Assembly (NCBI RefSeq): GCF_905147045.1
Contig: NC_065893.1
Location: forward strand, 496,001 to 560,000
Source: Nymphalis io
Taxonomy: Eukaryota; Arthropoda; Insecta; Lepidoptera; Nymphalidae
Direction of reading: 5' to 3'
Length of the DNA stretch: 64,000 nt
Part shown: in pieces, positions 11,590 through 22,814 of the stretch
Layout: each line of letters opens with the position of its first letter
How positions within the stretch are numbered: position 1 is the first letter of the stretch
The notes under the pieces: generated by a model
Told to the model about the DNA's origin: nothing
Database searches by the model: none
The model's input: only the letters and a program-made list of their open reading frames with translations
Translations under genes and position numbers: made by a program

Positions 11590-12325
11590 TTTGCTTAGCA
11601 AATGTTAGTTAGTCGCTCTTTCTATCATTATTGATTTGACATTCGAAAGAAGGAGGCACAGCATTGCTTAATTTATTATCCGCTTACGTTTATATACAAT
11701 ATCGTTCAATCCATTAAAAAAAACTTGAACACCGACAAACAGCTTGTACAAAAGAAAAATGGTTGCATGCCTCTCTATTTTTGTCTCTTGACTTGATTGA
11801 TGTGTAAATCATGGTAAATAGGATAAAAAATATTTGAGATATTTTTTGTTATAAATAAAGAAACAATTTGAAAAATATCCGCCCAATCTTTATTTTATCG
11901 CATATTATCAACTTTGTCATAAGATTTTTCTTAATATAAGCGTAATAAATAAAAATCGTGCGCAAAAAGGTATGCTATTTGTAAGCAAATGTGCAATCAA
12001 ACTGAATGGGGGAAGGTGGGCTAAAGTGGGCCATCCAATAAAAGTAATAAAAACGGAGCGGTCAGGGTGCGATGGGCGAGCGGTGACATGTGGTCGGTCA
12101 CTTGCATTTTTTTTAAATAAAATTTGCATACGCTTAGGGTTCCGTATGAAGGACAGTATTTGACAGAAAAAATATTTTGACTTTATAGTTTTACAACTAA
12201 ATATTGCTACTAAAATATTTTTATTATAAAACTTAAAAATAAAAACGTTAAATATATAAATTTTTTAGCGCATTAGACCATTTATTGAGTAAGGCAGATA
12301 TAACACACTCGGAGTGAAGAATATA
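11590..12325. other. Mostly unique DNA with a GC-richer patch, possibly transposon-derived
   Basis: The stretch 11995-12145 is clearly GC-richer and gives open frames on both strands, none with a known domain. It contains CTTAGGGTTCCGTATGAAGG. The phrase AGGGTTCCGTA is common in lepidopteran transposable elements, so this may be a decayed element. Confidence 0.35.
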
Positions 12326-12415
12326 AATTGCATAATGATACTAAATGGTAGTAGGTCAAATAAACGTTAACAATATTTTAACGAAAATTCTTTAAATGTT
12401 ACATTGTCGAGTGAA
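12326..12415. repeat. Unoccupied paralogue of the 9.33-10.02 kb insertion site
   Basis: AATTGCATAATGATACTAAA is followed immediately by TGGTAGTAGGTCAAATAAAC and then TTCTTTAAATGTTACATT. The same order occurs at 9326-10023, but there it is interrupted by a family A SINE and a family F copy. Similarity stops outside this roughly 90-bp span, so the segment is itself a short dispersed repeat with one clean copy and one occupied copy. Confidence 0.7.
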
Positions 12416-12509
12416 CCACGGGACGAAGCAGGATGTAATCAGGGGTGATGCTCCACAGAGCAGTGTTCATTTGTGAGACAATATTATATACTTACTATAA
12501 CATAAAAAA

Positions 12510-12712
12510 TGTGGCTGTCTGGTTAGTCTAGTGGTTAGATATAAGGCCGCAGATATTGAGGTCCTGGGTTCAAACCCCCAGGTCAGGCAAATATTAAATT
12601 ATTGGTTGGATTTTTTTTTATTAGAGAGTGCACTAGCGTTTGGTTAGTTTTTCTTGTGTTTGGCTGCCGTGGTGGTACTCGGTCAGGAAGACATACCTAT
12701 CATCATCTACAC
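12510..12712 (+). mobile_element. Family C SINE with good tRNA-like head and internal deletion
   Basis: The head GTCTAGTGGTTAGATATAAG and B box GGGTTCAAACCCC are well kept. After a T-run the sequence jumps to AGAGAGTGCAC, then GGCTGCCGTGG, CGGTCAGGAAGACA and TATCATCATC, the (ATC)n tail. About 150 bp of the family C middle are missing. The head is not a true tRNA because a closed acceptor stem is not visible. Confidence 0.75.
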
Positions 12713-12714
12713 GT

Positions 12715-13095
12715 TTACAGCAAAATCGCTTAAAATTTGAAATATTTTCAATTATAATATTCTTGTAGATTTTCTTCCGCTTTCTTCACTTCACTTCTCA
12801 CGTCTGGTGCTTTTCTTTCCGAACATTTGTTACATATTTAATTATCAATAAGTAAACCTAATTCTTTTATATTTTAATTTAATTAGATATCAACTTTCGA
12901 AAATATATAATAGGGTTCATGAGTTATTAAAAACTGTATCTTCATTTCGAAACTAGAAACATAATCACGGGAACTTTTCAATTATTCTGAAATAGCGACA
13001 CTTAATTAACAACAGTAATGATCAAAAGACGTCTCGTTGATGTGAGAAACCAACATTACTATTTTAACCTAACCCCCTTAAACTAATCACCGAAT
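12715..13095. other. Unique AT-rich DNA, no gene seen
   Basis: No repeat or coding resemblance was recognised. Confidence 0.4.
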
Positions 13096-13100
13096 TAAAA

Positions 13101-13130
13101 GGCCCTTTCACACTGTCCTGTGAAAGGGCC
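13101..13130. repeat. Perfect 12-bp GC-rich hairpin
   Basis: Arms GGCCCTTTCACA and TGTGAAAGGGCC enclose a 6-nt loop, CTGTCC. Terminal repeats of the type GGCCCTTTCAC are seen in some cut-and-paste transposons. This may therefore be two fused ends of a deleted DNA element. That origin is inference. Confidence 0.65.
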
Positions 13131-13134
13131 GCCC

Positions 13135-13610
13135 TGCCGTTCACACGTTTGTCAGTATTCCATTACACTTTAAAACAAAACCTCGACGCATCAGAAGGAA
13201 ACATACTACTTAACTCGGTCAAGATGTTACGAATTTAAACTCTATGTTCATTGTAATAAGGGCTCTGTAAAACAATGTCATGTCCATTTCCAGGTCTCCC
13301 ACGGTGCTGTTTCTATTTACGTATGTATTGCTACCATCGTGTAAGTATGTTTTTGTACATTTTTATTATTTTGAAGTTTATTTTTAGCTTCATTCTTGTC
13401 ACGCAAGTTATAACAAATAATCAGCGTACACGTGACGCAATATATGTTTTTTCCCGCGTTATTAATAGTCGATATACACACAGAAATAGTTGTGACAATG
13501 TAGTATATTGTCACGGATATGGTTTTTAATAAGAGTACTTAAAATTATTGTTGTGTATTCGTTTTAATTTTGAATTTGGTTAGTTCTTCAAAAGGTCTAA
13601 TAAATGTTTT
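13135..13610. other. Unique DNA, no gene seen
   Basis: Overlapping open frames on both strands (13275-13529 and 13317-13514) are rich in I, V and Y, as AT-rich chance frames are. No family was recognised. Confidence 0.4.
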
Positions 13611-13611
13611 A

Positions 13612-13895
13612 TATCTAGTACCGAGATGGCCTAGTGATTAGAACGCGTGAATCTTAACCGATGATCGTGGGTTCAGACCCGGGCAAGCACCACTGAAGTT
13701 TCATGTGCTTAATTTGTGATTATAATTCATTTCGTGCTTGACGGTGTCTGATTTCAATGAAATTGTGCTACATGTATATTCTACCAACGCGCATTGGAGC
13801 AGCGTTGTGGAATAAGCTCCAAACAGTCATTCAAAAGGGAGAGGAGGCCTTACCCCACCAGTGGGACATTAACAGGCTGTTGCTGTATCTAGTAC
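13612..13895 (+). mobile_element. Family A SINE with perfect 10-bp target-site duplication
   Basis: The SINE body (13622-13885) is flanked by exact copies of TATCTAGTAC at 13612-13621 and 13886-13895. Head CCGAGATGGCCTAGTGATTA, B box GGGTTCAGACCCG, 3' end AACAGGCTGTTGCTG. About 30 bp between GACGGTG and TCTGATTTC are deleted relative to full-length copies, and the same deletion occurs at 53620-53876. The perfect duplication points to a fairly recent retroposition. Confidence 0.9.
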
Positions 13896-13924
13896 TCCAC
13901 AATCATATTTATATATGTAACTAG

Positions 13925-14165
13925 ATTCCGCACGCTGTCTTGCGTGTGCCTACAGGTGACAGGTCTTAGGTATTGTACGTCATTTTTGTCCCCTGACAAC
14001 ATAAGTGCCAAATTTTACGATAGTCGATCGAGTAGTTAAGACGTGTACACGTAAAAAACACATACATTTTGCATTTATGATATTAATTGGGTTTGTTTGT
14101 GTGTCTGTTAGTGATACCGTAACTTCTCAACAACTTGACTGGTAGTCCTGATAGTTATTTTGTAA
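13925..14165. mobile_element. Decayed interspersed repeat
   Basis: CACGCTGTCTTGCGTGTGCC, then CCTGACAACATAAGTGCCAA and GATCGAGTAGTTAAGACGTG. These phrases recall a widespread lepidopteran element (from memory). A shorter related stretch, ATGATCGGTTGAGTAGT, is at 23418-23434. Class unknown. Confidence 0.4.
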
Positions 14166-14173
14166 TTATATCG

Positions 14174-14404
14174 ACGAGCCGGTTGGCGTGGTTGGTGGAT
14201 GCTTGCCTTTCACGCCGAAGATTGTGGGTTCGATTCCCACCCCGGACAGATATTTGTGTGCATGAACATGTCTGTTTGTCCCAAGTCTGGGTGTAATTAT
14301 CTATATTAGTATGTATTTACAAAAGAAAAATAGTATGTAGTATATCAGTTGTCTGGTTTGGTGTGTGAAAAATGTCCCAGGATAATATATTATTATTATT
14401 AATT
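14174..14404 (+). mobile_element. Family B (tRNA-Glu-like) SINE
   Basis: Head CGAGCCGGTTGGCGTGGTTG and GCCTTTCACGCCGAAG keep the tRNA-Glu-type TTC anticodon loop, and the B box is GGTTCGATTCC. The body includes ATGAACATGTCTGTTTGTCC and AGTCTGGGTGTAATTATCT. The 3' end is TGTCCCAGGATAATATATTA with an (ATT)n tail. About 50 bp before GTGTGTGAAAAATG are deleted relative to 29512-29788. Confidence 0.85.
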
Positions 14405-14524
14405 ATTGCTAAGTATTATTGTGAATCGTAAACTCATCTTATAGTTTTACAGTATCTAATTAATATATTGAAAACATTGTTAGAAAAATATGAATAAATA
14501 AATCTTAGTATATGTATTGTACAA

Positions 14525-14822
14525 GATTACTGGTGGTAGAGCTTTGTGCAAGCTCGTCTGGGTAGGTTCCACCCACTCATCAGATATTCTACCGCAAAAC
14601 AGCAATACTTGGTATTGTTGTGTTCCGGTTTGAAGGGTGAGTGAGCCAGCGTAATTACAGGCACAAGGGACATAACATCTTAGTTCCCAAGGTTGGTGGC
14701 GCATTGGTGATGTAAGCGATGGTTAACATTTCTTACAAGGCCAATGTCTAAGGGCGTTTGGTGACCACTTACCATCAGGTGGCCCATATGCTCGTCCGCC
14801 TTCCTATTCTATAACAAAAATA
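14525..14822 (+). mobile_element. Family F retroposon, full length (reference copy)
   Basis: Shows the whole family F order: 5' ACTGGTGGTAGAGCTTTGTG, CCACCCACTCATCAGATATT, TGTTCCGGTTTGAAGGGTGA, GCACAAGGGACATAACATCT, GTTGGTGGCGCATTGG, CACTTACCATCAGGTGGCCC and 3' CTTCCTATTCTATAACAAAA. No Pol III A or B box is evident. The same 5' boundary in several copies argues for a short element with a fixed start, not randomly truncated LINE tails. The minus open frame 14480-14704 is an antisense reading. Confidence 0.88.
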
Positions 14823-14829
14823 TATATAT

Positions 14830-15755
14830 AAATGATAAGAGAGCTTGGGGTTAATATTTGTTGATGATTACACATGTATGTATTTTGAGTAAAATATTCA
14901 AATGAACTTTTAACGACGAATGATGATTTCAAAACGTGAATAAATTATATTTAGATTTAAAAAAAAAATCAAATAATTTGATTTGCATATGTATTGATGT
15001 GTGTGTTTGTGTGTGTTTCTTAATGTATTAGAAATGTACCGATTAATATATTTAAAGTTCAACAACACAGTTGTTCCACACATTAGTCGGATCAATCGAC
15101 GATATATATCATCACGAACATTCACCTCGGGTTTTTATTACTTTTTCTTATTAAAAAAATATCTTATTTGCTCCGTACCGATTCGCAGGCGGCTCACACG
15201 TGGCGCCACCCTTCCCACATAACGTTACAAAGTAAAACCGACCTTAGTACAAAAGATTTAAGATTTTTATTGGCGTGTTACATTCGTAAATTAAAATTGT
15301 TCGAATAATAACCGTTAAATGAGCAGAGAGAGCGCGGACACGTTTATGTTTATATGAGAACACCTGGAGCTGTTCCTGGGAATATTTATTTGGTTTCGCG
15401 GAATCTGGTCGTTGACGTTGCAAGACGGTCATTGCGGCGAGACTTGACCACCCACGGATATACGTAGATGTAACCTAGAAATTTGAATATAAAAATTATA
15501 TAGCTGGCCTGATTTTACATTATAAGTATTTTCGATAAATTTATACGACGACTCTATACGAGCACGGCTTAGTTGTTACCTATTAGATCTGGCCACCATT
15601 GCATGTATATGTAAACCAGTGTTATTACTTATAGTTACTACGAAGCCCGCAGCAAATCATTACCAATGATCAATAAGCTTCATATCCTAGAAATGATCAA
15701 AGTGTCTGGATGATAGAAAGAAACATAGTATTTTTCTTAAGGATATTTAAAATGT
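14830..15755. other. Unique DNA, no gene seen
   Basis: Holds a (TG)n-like run near 14998-15018 and a GC-richer patch at 15175-15225 (CGCAGGCGGCTCACACG). Open frames here lack any recognisable domain. Confidence 0.4.
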
Positions 15756-15757
15756 AG

Positions 15758-15860
15758 TTCTTTCGACCGATTTTGGTCATGGCGGAGATCTTATGGAATA
15801 GTCAAATAGCAGCATCACTTGAGCATTACATAAGAACAGCAGAGGTGTAATAGTATACAA
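15758..15860 (-). mobile_element. Family C SINE, 3' remnant
   Basis: GACCGATTTTGGTCATGGCG is the reverse complement of the family C 3' region CCGCCGTGGCCAAAATCGGT. The sequence decays beyond about 100 bp. Confidence 0.45.
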
Positions 15861-15899
15861 TTGTGGGAGCAAATATCTTTCCTCATTATAATAATCTCA

Positions 15900-16615
15900 T
15901 GCACTGCACGGTGATCAGGCACAGAACTAAACGCATTCCGTTCTTTCAGTTACTGGAGGAACACTGGCAATTTTCTAACTGATTTTTTTTACTAAATAAT
16001 ACTAAATGTTAAAAGTCGAATTGAGATTTAAACTCAAAATCTCGGGATTTATATCATTTTAAGTAAGTATATTTAACTATTCTCAAACATAGAGATTCAG
16101 TCATATCTTTTGACAGAAATCTTTCATACTTTCTTTTCTAACATTTTCGTCGAACCATCCTATCAAGTAGCTCTTATCACACAGAATATCTTGAAGATGA
16201 TTTTTACGACCGTCCACGTGACGGCTTTATTAAGCTAGCAAGGTGTGGCGAGATTACGGGTTCGTCGTAAAACGGACGCTCGCTGCAAGATATGTCAGGC
16301 CGGTATCACGGCATTTTATTAACACGTGTTATACATAAGATATATATAATACAGTGATGTAGATATGTCGAGGAAAGGGAGATAGAGATGAAAATTAAGC
16401 GTTTTGTGGAGATGTGGGCGGATATTATCCTATCATCCAATATTCCATCGTCAAACATCATACACTACAACGTGTAAGTTAACCAGAGACCACAGAATAT
16501 TAAGTATATTCTATATGTACTTGATTTGTGTGCGTATAATTATTAATCACGTGCTCGATGGTAATGGAAAACCTCATATAGAAACCTGTATGGCGATACA
16601 ATAACAGTGTAAAAA
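15900..16615. other. Unique DNA with a GC-richer block at 16205-16330
   Basis: The block has CACGTG E-boxes at 16215-16220 and in the palindrome AACACGTGTT at 16321-16330, and the string GGCTTTATTAAGCTAGCAAG. This arrangement is compatible with a cis-regulatory element, but nothing proves it. No coding resemblance. Confidence 0.3.
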
Positions 16616-16617
16616 GT

Positions 16618-16700
16618 TATATTTTGAACATTGCCAATACCTATGGGTGCAGATCACTTACCACTAGGTGCCATATTTGCTCCTCTACCTCTCTAAATTT
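16618..16700 (+). mobile_element. Family F retroposon, 3' fragment
   Basis: AACATTGCCAATACCTATGG, CACTTACCACTAGGTGCC and TTGCTCCTCTACCTCTC match the last 80 bp of family F. Confidence 0.6.
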
Positions 16701-16704
16701 TTTT

Positions 16705-17715
16705 TCAAAAAACGTACCTACATTTTGTTGATACACATCGAGCTATCAAACACTGCTAATTTTCTGATATTATGCCGCAATAAATTGGTGACTGCAACCG
16801 ATTTGAATTAAATCCGAGGAGTAATTAACTTTTTACTTTTATAAATTATTTACAAAATATTATTTATGCTGTAAATTAGAATTATCATTATTATTACCTA
16901 CATCAGAAATTTAACTAATAGGTACTATTTTTTTACATCATTTTTAAGACATCTATTTCATTATTTATAAAAAAAAAAACTCTGTCTGCTTGTGGTAACA
17001 TATATAACTACCTTATTATATTTTGGCAATTAATTCAAACATTCTAACACTTAAGTCATTTCTTTTCTGTTGTCTTTACTGTGGTAATATTTATGGTTAT
17101 TTTCTGTGTCATGTTACGTAAGTCACTTATTACGTTCCCATAGGCTTACTTCAATATTATTTGTTAGCTAAGGACATTTACCTCGTTGAAATATTCGTGC
17201 GGTTATTTTTTAAACTAGCGTCGGGTGGGACGGGATGACTTGGAATAATAAATGCGGCGCGGTGAGTCGAAACATATAAAATATATAAAGTTTGACCGCC
17301 GGCGGACACTTACGACACCACCTACCTAGTTTATGAGCTTACATGCGGTTATTTATAGGAGATATTTTTTAACTTTTAGTTTTAATAATAATAATTATAA
17401 TTATAACGTTATAACTTGATCTCATTGCATGTTTGTCCTTTTTTAGTTTTTATTTATTTTTGAATTTTAAATATAGAATTAGTTCCGTGAATTCATGACA
17501 GTTTATGTACGAATAGGGATTGATTGCACGACTATGGTATTCAGGCCTAAAAATATTGACATGGTAATGAATGGTGAATTTAGATTTGTCAGGAGGAGTT
17601 CACACATACAACCATAACGGTTCAAAGTTAGAACTCGATCGTATACGCATATGACACGAAGAAGGAAATATTCAGCTCTCTGTATATAGATTATATATTA
17701 TTAATTAAATTTAGA
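16705..17715. other. Unique AT-rich DNA with a GC-rich patch at 17215-17330
   Basis: The patch includes GGAATAATAAATGCGGCGCG and GACCGCCGGCGGACACTTAC. AAATGCGGC with preceding TAATA is a plausible homeodomain-type site. No gene seen. Confidence 0.3.
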
Positions 17716-17721
17716 GCTAAG

Positions 17722-17935
17722 TAGACCTGGATGGTAGAACACGTATATATTAACAGAGGCAGCGGTAAGCTGTATCATATGCTTAATTTTTATTTAAAAT
17801 TTATCTCGTTTTCGAAAGTGTTTTGTATGTGTCATGTGAAATTCTTCCACGTATGTAATGTATTTACCAAATCCATGAAATAGTGTACCAAGACATTTCC
17901 TCAAAGAAAGAGGAGGTCTTTGCCTATTGGGACAC
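17722..17935 (+). mobile_element. Family A SINE, strongly diverged
   Basis: CCTGGATGGTAGAACACG, then CATATGCTTAATTTTTATT, ATTTATCTCGTTTTCG and CCTCAAAGAAAGAGGAGGTC keep the family A order. Confidence 0.55.
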
Positions 17936-18479
17936 ACCATTATTTAAATTAACTTCAAATACTTAATTTTTATACATTCAACACCAGACCAATCGAAACT
18001 AGTATTTTTTTCATTTGCACCCTTAAAAGCTATCAATATAAATTTTTTTGTAAAATATCTTAAAAACAAAAGCCATGTAAACCAAGAGTTATCTTAGCAA
18101 TATTATATCAAGTAGAAGTGTCCACGTAGCGACGTGTTTGTGTGAAAAATATTCCAATACCCACCCACCACCCGGGGGGGCGGTGTGCGGTGATCTCTCC
18201 AAGATGGTCGACACTTCTCAAATTATATGCTTGTCCCGTTTGTATACGAAACGTGTACTTACATCCTCAGGCTACAATATTGTGGAAAAATTCTACCAAG
18301 TGTGTATGCCGTTTTGTAAATTGAGAAATGAATGACTTGAAGTTGAAGTATCGGGAGTTAAGTTATCATAAAAACGGCTTTATTTATGAGTTCAGTGTTA
18401 CGAATAAGAATTTTACAAGCGTCATTTGATGTGACGTAAAATATAAGTCTATTTATGTTACATTTATTTATTTAACTTT

Positions 18480-18705
18480 TTTTTATTCGGAAGGCAGTCT
18501 AACAAGATGGCCATTTATTGTGATGCGGTCACCACCGTCTATAGACTTTGGAATTGTAAGTAATATTAACCGTCCCTTATATTGCCAATGCGCCATCTAC
18601 CAAGGGAACTAAGATGTTATGTCCCTTGTGCCTGCAGATACACTGGCTCACTTTTCAAACGGAAATACACCAATACTAAATATTGCTGTTTTACTTTAAT
18701 GATAT
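18480..18705 (-). mobile_element. Family F retroposon, diverged
   Basis: Left T-run, then CGGAAGGCAGTCTAACAAGA, ATTGCCAATGCGCCATCTAC, AAGATGTTATGTCCCTTGTG and ACACTGGCTCACTTTTCAAA. Reverse orientation and moderate decay. Confidence 0.7.
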
Positions 18706-18778
18706 AAAGACAAATATAAAGACAATAAAGGATAAAAAACCCAGATTGGCATTTTAACTTAAGGTACATTGAGACTTT

Positions 18779-19103
18779 CATTAAATGGCTTTCGAGATGG
18801 TCCAGTAATATGAACGCGTGAATCTTAACCGATAATCTTGGGTTCTAACCCGGGTAAGCACCACTGAAGTTCCATGTGTTTAATTTGTTATGATAATTTA
18901 TCTCGTGTTTGACGGTGAAGAAAAACATTGCGAATAAACCTGAATGTGTCTAATTTCTGAACATTTCTGAAATTCTGCCACATATCTATTCCACCAATCC
19001 GCATTGGAGCAGCGTGGTGAAATAAGCTCCAAAACCTTCTTCTCAAAAAAGTAGAGGAGGTCTAAGCTCAGCAGTGGGACATTCACAGGCTGTTACATTA
19101 AAT
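18779..19103 (+). mobile_element. Family A SINE, full length, with likely 8-bp target-site duplication
   Basis: CATTAAAT occurs at 18779-18786 and again at 19096-19103, directly after the SINE 3' end CAGGCTGTTA. The body has head TCGAGATGGTCCAGTAATAT, B box GGGTTCTAACCCG, GCATTGGAGCAGCGTGG and AGCTCAGCAGTGGGACATTC. A short local duplication adds an extra ATTTCTGA near 18952-18974. Confidence 0.85.
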
Positions 19104-19527
19104 ATATATCATAATATTATTAAGTTTTTATTTTAAATAAAATAAAACTTGGTTAATTTGTTTTAATACGATCACATGAAATCAATAAAACGCTACAATG
19201 AAAAAGGATTAACTGATATCCGTATTCCGAAATGGCGTGACAGTTCCATTTCGCTATCAGAACGAAGATAGAAGATTGATCTATCGATTAATTTTCACCA
19301 TTAATATTCAGTTCGTTGACAATAGCATAAGATCTACGTTACTTTTACATGCTGATATAATTTATAATAAGACGGAGAGGAGATGAGATCTGACTCCATC
19401 ATATTATGAATACGCCGGTGTGTTTCATGTATTTATGATAAAATTACTCTTCCAAGATTCCAGCGAAATGAAATAATCCCCATCAAACATGGACAAACAG
19501 ATACCATCTGAAATATGATAATGGCCC

Positions 19528-19640
19528 ACGGCGTGAGGTGACGTCCGAGCGGAACCGGAAGAAGGGCCACCCTCGTGTCTTAATTTCCGGTCGCCAGATC
19601 TTACGATATGCCTACTTTTATCCGAGTTTAATTCTGGACG
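19528..19640. promoter_or_regulatory. Candidate regulatory block
   Basis: GC-richer than its flanks. It contains GTGACGTCCGAG (near-CREB site), AACCGGAAG and, about 35 bp on, TTTCCGGTC. These form an inverted pair of ETS-type ACCGGAA/TTCCGGT cores. No transcript evidence can be read from sequence. Confidence 0.3.
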
Positions 19641-21544
19641 ATATCAGGTTGCTGTGATTTTTTAAGGATAAATCTTGTTCGTCCACATTGCTTCTGTTCG
19701 CAAGAAAATATATCCCTTAATTAAAATAAATATATATTATTTTGTGTGTAATATATAAATACAGGATGAAAAAACTTCTTTAACACAATTCGAACGCAAA
19801 ACGTCCTTCCCTCTTTAGAACAGACCTTAAAAAGATACATTTTCAATACATTAATTTTTACTTAAACACAAAAGTTATGATATATATGTATCCTATTTAA
19901 TGAGTCTGTAATTTCGAATAATGTGTCTTATATAAAGCAGTACAAAAGAAATATGATTGCCATTACGAGCCAGAATAACAAAAAATCATAGGTATAAATT
20001 TAGTTCACTAATGTGGTCACTAGGCTCGTACATCAAACCTGCGACCATTAGAGGGTTCTATGAAAAACCAACTGAAAACTAACTTTGCCTATTACCGGCC
20101 CGTTACCACATCGACACGACTTTCTCAGTTGCTAAAATTGTTATTAACTTAATATTCAATATACATTACATTTCAATTATGTGGTCTGAATGGGAGATTC
20201 CTTGTAAAAACTGCATTGTATATCGATTTTATATAAATAGCGCAAGGTTATTAGGAAATAGTAAACGACAAAAGTTTTTTCAACTGATACTGTGGTCAAA
20301 TATTGGAGATATATTTTATTTGTTCCCAAACAAGACTTTGTGTGGTTGCAGGTTTTTCAAAGCTCATTTTCTAATTTTATATAACGTATATAAGTTATAT
20401 TTATATGCCAAATAATGCATATTATAAAATATATATTTACTGTCCGTTTGGATTAGGTCACGTTGTGAACGTATTTTTATTTTAGTTATTGCTTGCTTTT
20501 TTTTAGAGTTAATAGTTACTTACTGTATTACTCTTCAAACATTTGGCGAATAAGAGCTAGGCCTATGAATATTAGACATCATGATACTTTTGCTATAGTA
20601 TGTATATATAATTATTTTGAGAATATAAAAAACAATTTCAAAACATGCAAATTCATATACGGTCGTATTTCGACCAAGAATGGGCATTGCAAGTGTTAAC
20701 GATAAACATAAAGACTATAGTTCAAAGATTTCCAGAATGGGTGCAGCACTATTACTCGGGAAGTTATTACTATTAAAAAGCTATTTTTTTGTTTAGCTTC
20801 ATCGCACATCTAAACAAATTATATCAGCAGTGCCCAACCATTTAATTCGTCAGATTCACGTGAGCATTCAAGATCCATTAGACATCATAAAATACCTCAG
20901 TCATCTAAATTGATAGAACCACATAGTAATTACTGGCATACAACTGTTGTTCGTGTATCAGCAAGGGAAAGTACACCTTATGGTTTAAGTTTAGCTACTA
21001 GAATTGTTCGATGGTGTTGGGTGGTAGAGTTCTTTGTAATCTAAAGGACAATTGCGTCGCGGATGGCAACCGGACACCGGGATATGAAAGCGACAATAAA
21101 AGGTGGACCTGTCTCGTTGATTGGTACATACGCGTAAACAAGTGGCTAATATCATTTAAGAGTTTAAACGAATAATATTATTCGATACAATATTAAATAT
21201 GAATTTAGAACTCTTTAGTTTTATTCAAAAATAAAAAATTCTGATTAACTATGTGAACATTTTAGAAAGAATATATTAAACAAAATTGATATTTAACTAT
21301 CATATATCGGTTAGTAATACGATAAGGTAAAATTTTTAAAAGTTCAAATATTCAATACATATACAAATAAAAAAAAATTGACTATCAAAGGTTCTTCATT
21401 ATATGTTTTAAAACTTTAAAATTTATCTGCAGCGTTTCAGTTATCTACAGTAGTACCCGGTCTCGTTTAATCATTACCTTAATTAATAACTCAGACAGGT
21501 TAAACCGTAGACTGGTCACATCGTAAGGACTATAATCCTATGAC

Positions 21545-21690
21545 GTTTAACTCATCATCCAGTCATCGCCCCCTCGAAGTTCAAGGCGGGTCGCGAGGTA
21601 AACGCACCTTTATTGCTGTTACAATTGGCCATATCCGCTGTCAGGTCCCTGAACTCTCGCTGTTACGCATATGTGATAAAAGGTGTTATG
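21545..21690. promoter_or_regulatory. Candidate regulatory block
   Basis: A compact CpG-containing island in AT-rich DNA. It includes GAAGTTCAAGGCGGG (a TCAAGG nuclear-receptor-type half site) and ACGCACCTTTATTGCTGTTA (TTTATTGC homeodomain-type core). Motifs this short are common, so confidence is low. Confidence 0.27.
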
Positions 21691-22126
21691 TAGGTTATCG
21701 TTTGCAGTAAATAATGTTTATAATAAAGTTCCGTGAATCAGGTGAAATAAACTCATATCATATATTACTGTCATATTATTTGTAAAACAAAGTCAATTTT
21801 CGTGTAAGTATTCATTTACTTCTAAGCAATACGATGGACGTCTATTTGTTTATATCATAATTTAGGTGATCTTTTCGAAGTAGATTTAAGTATATATAAT
21901 ATTATATTCATATTATAGTTGTAGACAAATAATGTTTTGCAGACAAATTTTTGAAACGAAATACATGAAATTGATGTATAACTAGATTCGCTTCCTTGGG
22001 GTTCAACTTTGCTTTATACTAAATTTTTTAAAAAACATTTTAGTGATATAGCCGTGAAAGTTTCGAATTTATAATATTGGTATAGATTTGAATCGTAGGT
22101 CTTAATAGTCGTCGCTTCTGGTATAG

Positions 22127-22360
22127 TAACAGCCCGTGAATGTCCCACTGCCGGGCCAAGGGCTTTTCTCCATTTTTTTTGAGGAGAAGATTTTGTACCT
22201 TATTCCACCACCACTGCTTTTCTCCATTTTTTTTGAGGAGAAGATTTTGTACCTTATTCCACCACCACTGCTCCAATACGGATTGTCGGAATACACATGT
22301 GGCAGAATTTCAGTGAATAGTCAGTTCAGTGGTACTTGCCTGGATTTGAACCCACTATAA
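22127..22360 (-). mobile_element. Family A SINE with internal tandem duplication
   Basis: Reverse-orientation family A: AACAGCCCGTGAATGTCCCA, the duplicated block, CAATACGGATTGTCGGAATA, CACATGTGGCAGAATTTCAG, then a jump over about 95 bp to AGTGGTACTTGCCTGGATTT. Beyond it, ATTATCTCGTGTTTGA at about 22373 reads like family A in the opposite direction, possibly a second fragment. Overlapping open frames here are readings of this repeat. Confidence 0.75.
22162..22269. repeat. Perfect 54-bp tandem duplication
   Basis: Units 22162-22215 and 22216-22269 are identical base for base, including the T8 run in each. Both start GCTTTTCTCC and end ACCACCACT. The unit is part of a family A SINE that elsewhere shows many substitutions, so the duplication is much younger than the insertion. 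Confidence 0.92.
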
Positions 22361-22604
22361 TCGGTTACCTGGATTATCTCGTGTTTGATTGTATTGTAAC
22401 ATATAAAATTAATAATTTTGCCCGTGCGAAACCCTAAGGGGCAACTGATTCATAAATATACTTGATTCTCATTAAATTGAAATAAGATATTTCAAAGTAA
22501 AATGTACTTGCAGTTACATTACGTTGTATTTAATTATATTTTTAATATGTATTTACTATGAGGACTCAGTAGTACGATTTAAATCTATTAATTATGTCAT
22601 TAGC

Positions 22605-22812
22605 GCAATGGTATACGGGCCGTCTGGAGTGGATACCACACCTTGGCAAACGTAGCGTAGGACGCCCTCCAGCTAGGTGGAGTGATGATATTCGCAAAGT
22701 GGCTGGCAACGGATGGAAATTGAGAGCTGAGGATCGAGCTCAGTGACGTGCCATTGGAGAGGCCTATGTCCAGCAGTGGACGACGAATGGCTAATGATGA
22801 TGATGATACGTG
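22605..22812 (+). mobile_element. RTE-type LINE, C-terminal fragment
   Basis: One frame reads WIPHLGKRSVGRPPARWSDD and, further on, VAGNGWKLRAEDRA, stop, then GEAYVQQW. This is the familiar C-terminal end of RTE-clade (BovB-like) reverse transcriptases in insects. An in-frame stop replaces the tryptophan expected before RAIGEA. It ends with a (GATGAT)n tail at about 22791-22806. Severely 5' truncated and non-functional. Confidence 0.85.
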
Positions 22813-22814
22813 CC

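Larger units (their letters stand above)
19105..22120. other. Long repeat-poor stretch, no gene seen
   Basis: About 3 kb without recognised retroposons, unusual for this window. GC-richer islands lie at 19528-19640 and 21545-21690. Open frames at 20179-20415 and 20493-20699 have the composition of AT-rich chance frames. Low repeat density could reflect selective constraint, but that is inference. Confidence 0.4.

Noticed and set aside
11917..12163. Open frames on both strands in a GC-richer patch
   Set aside because: No domain or splice context was seen, and the patch contains a phrase typical of lepidopteran transposable elements.
12520..12590. Possible tRNA gene at 12.5 kb
   Set aside because: A and B boxes are present, but no closed acceptor stem is visible and the sequence continues into a family C body and (ATC)n tail. 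It is a SINE head.
13275..13529. 84-residue frame as a small secreted or membrane protein
   Set aside because: Hydrophobic composition comes from AT-rich codons. An equally long frame exists on the opposite strand, and there is no recognised family.
22040..22360. Overlapping open frames with a repeated GGGIRYKIFSSKK-like peptide
   Set aside because: The peptide repeat is simply the 54-bp tandem duplication in a family A SINE read as protein.
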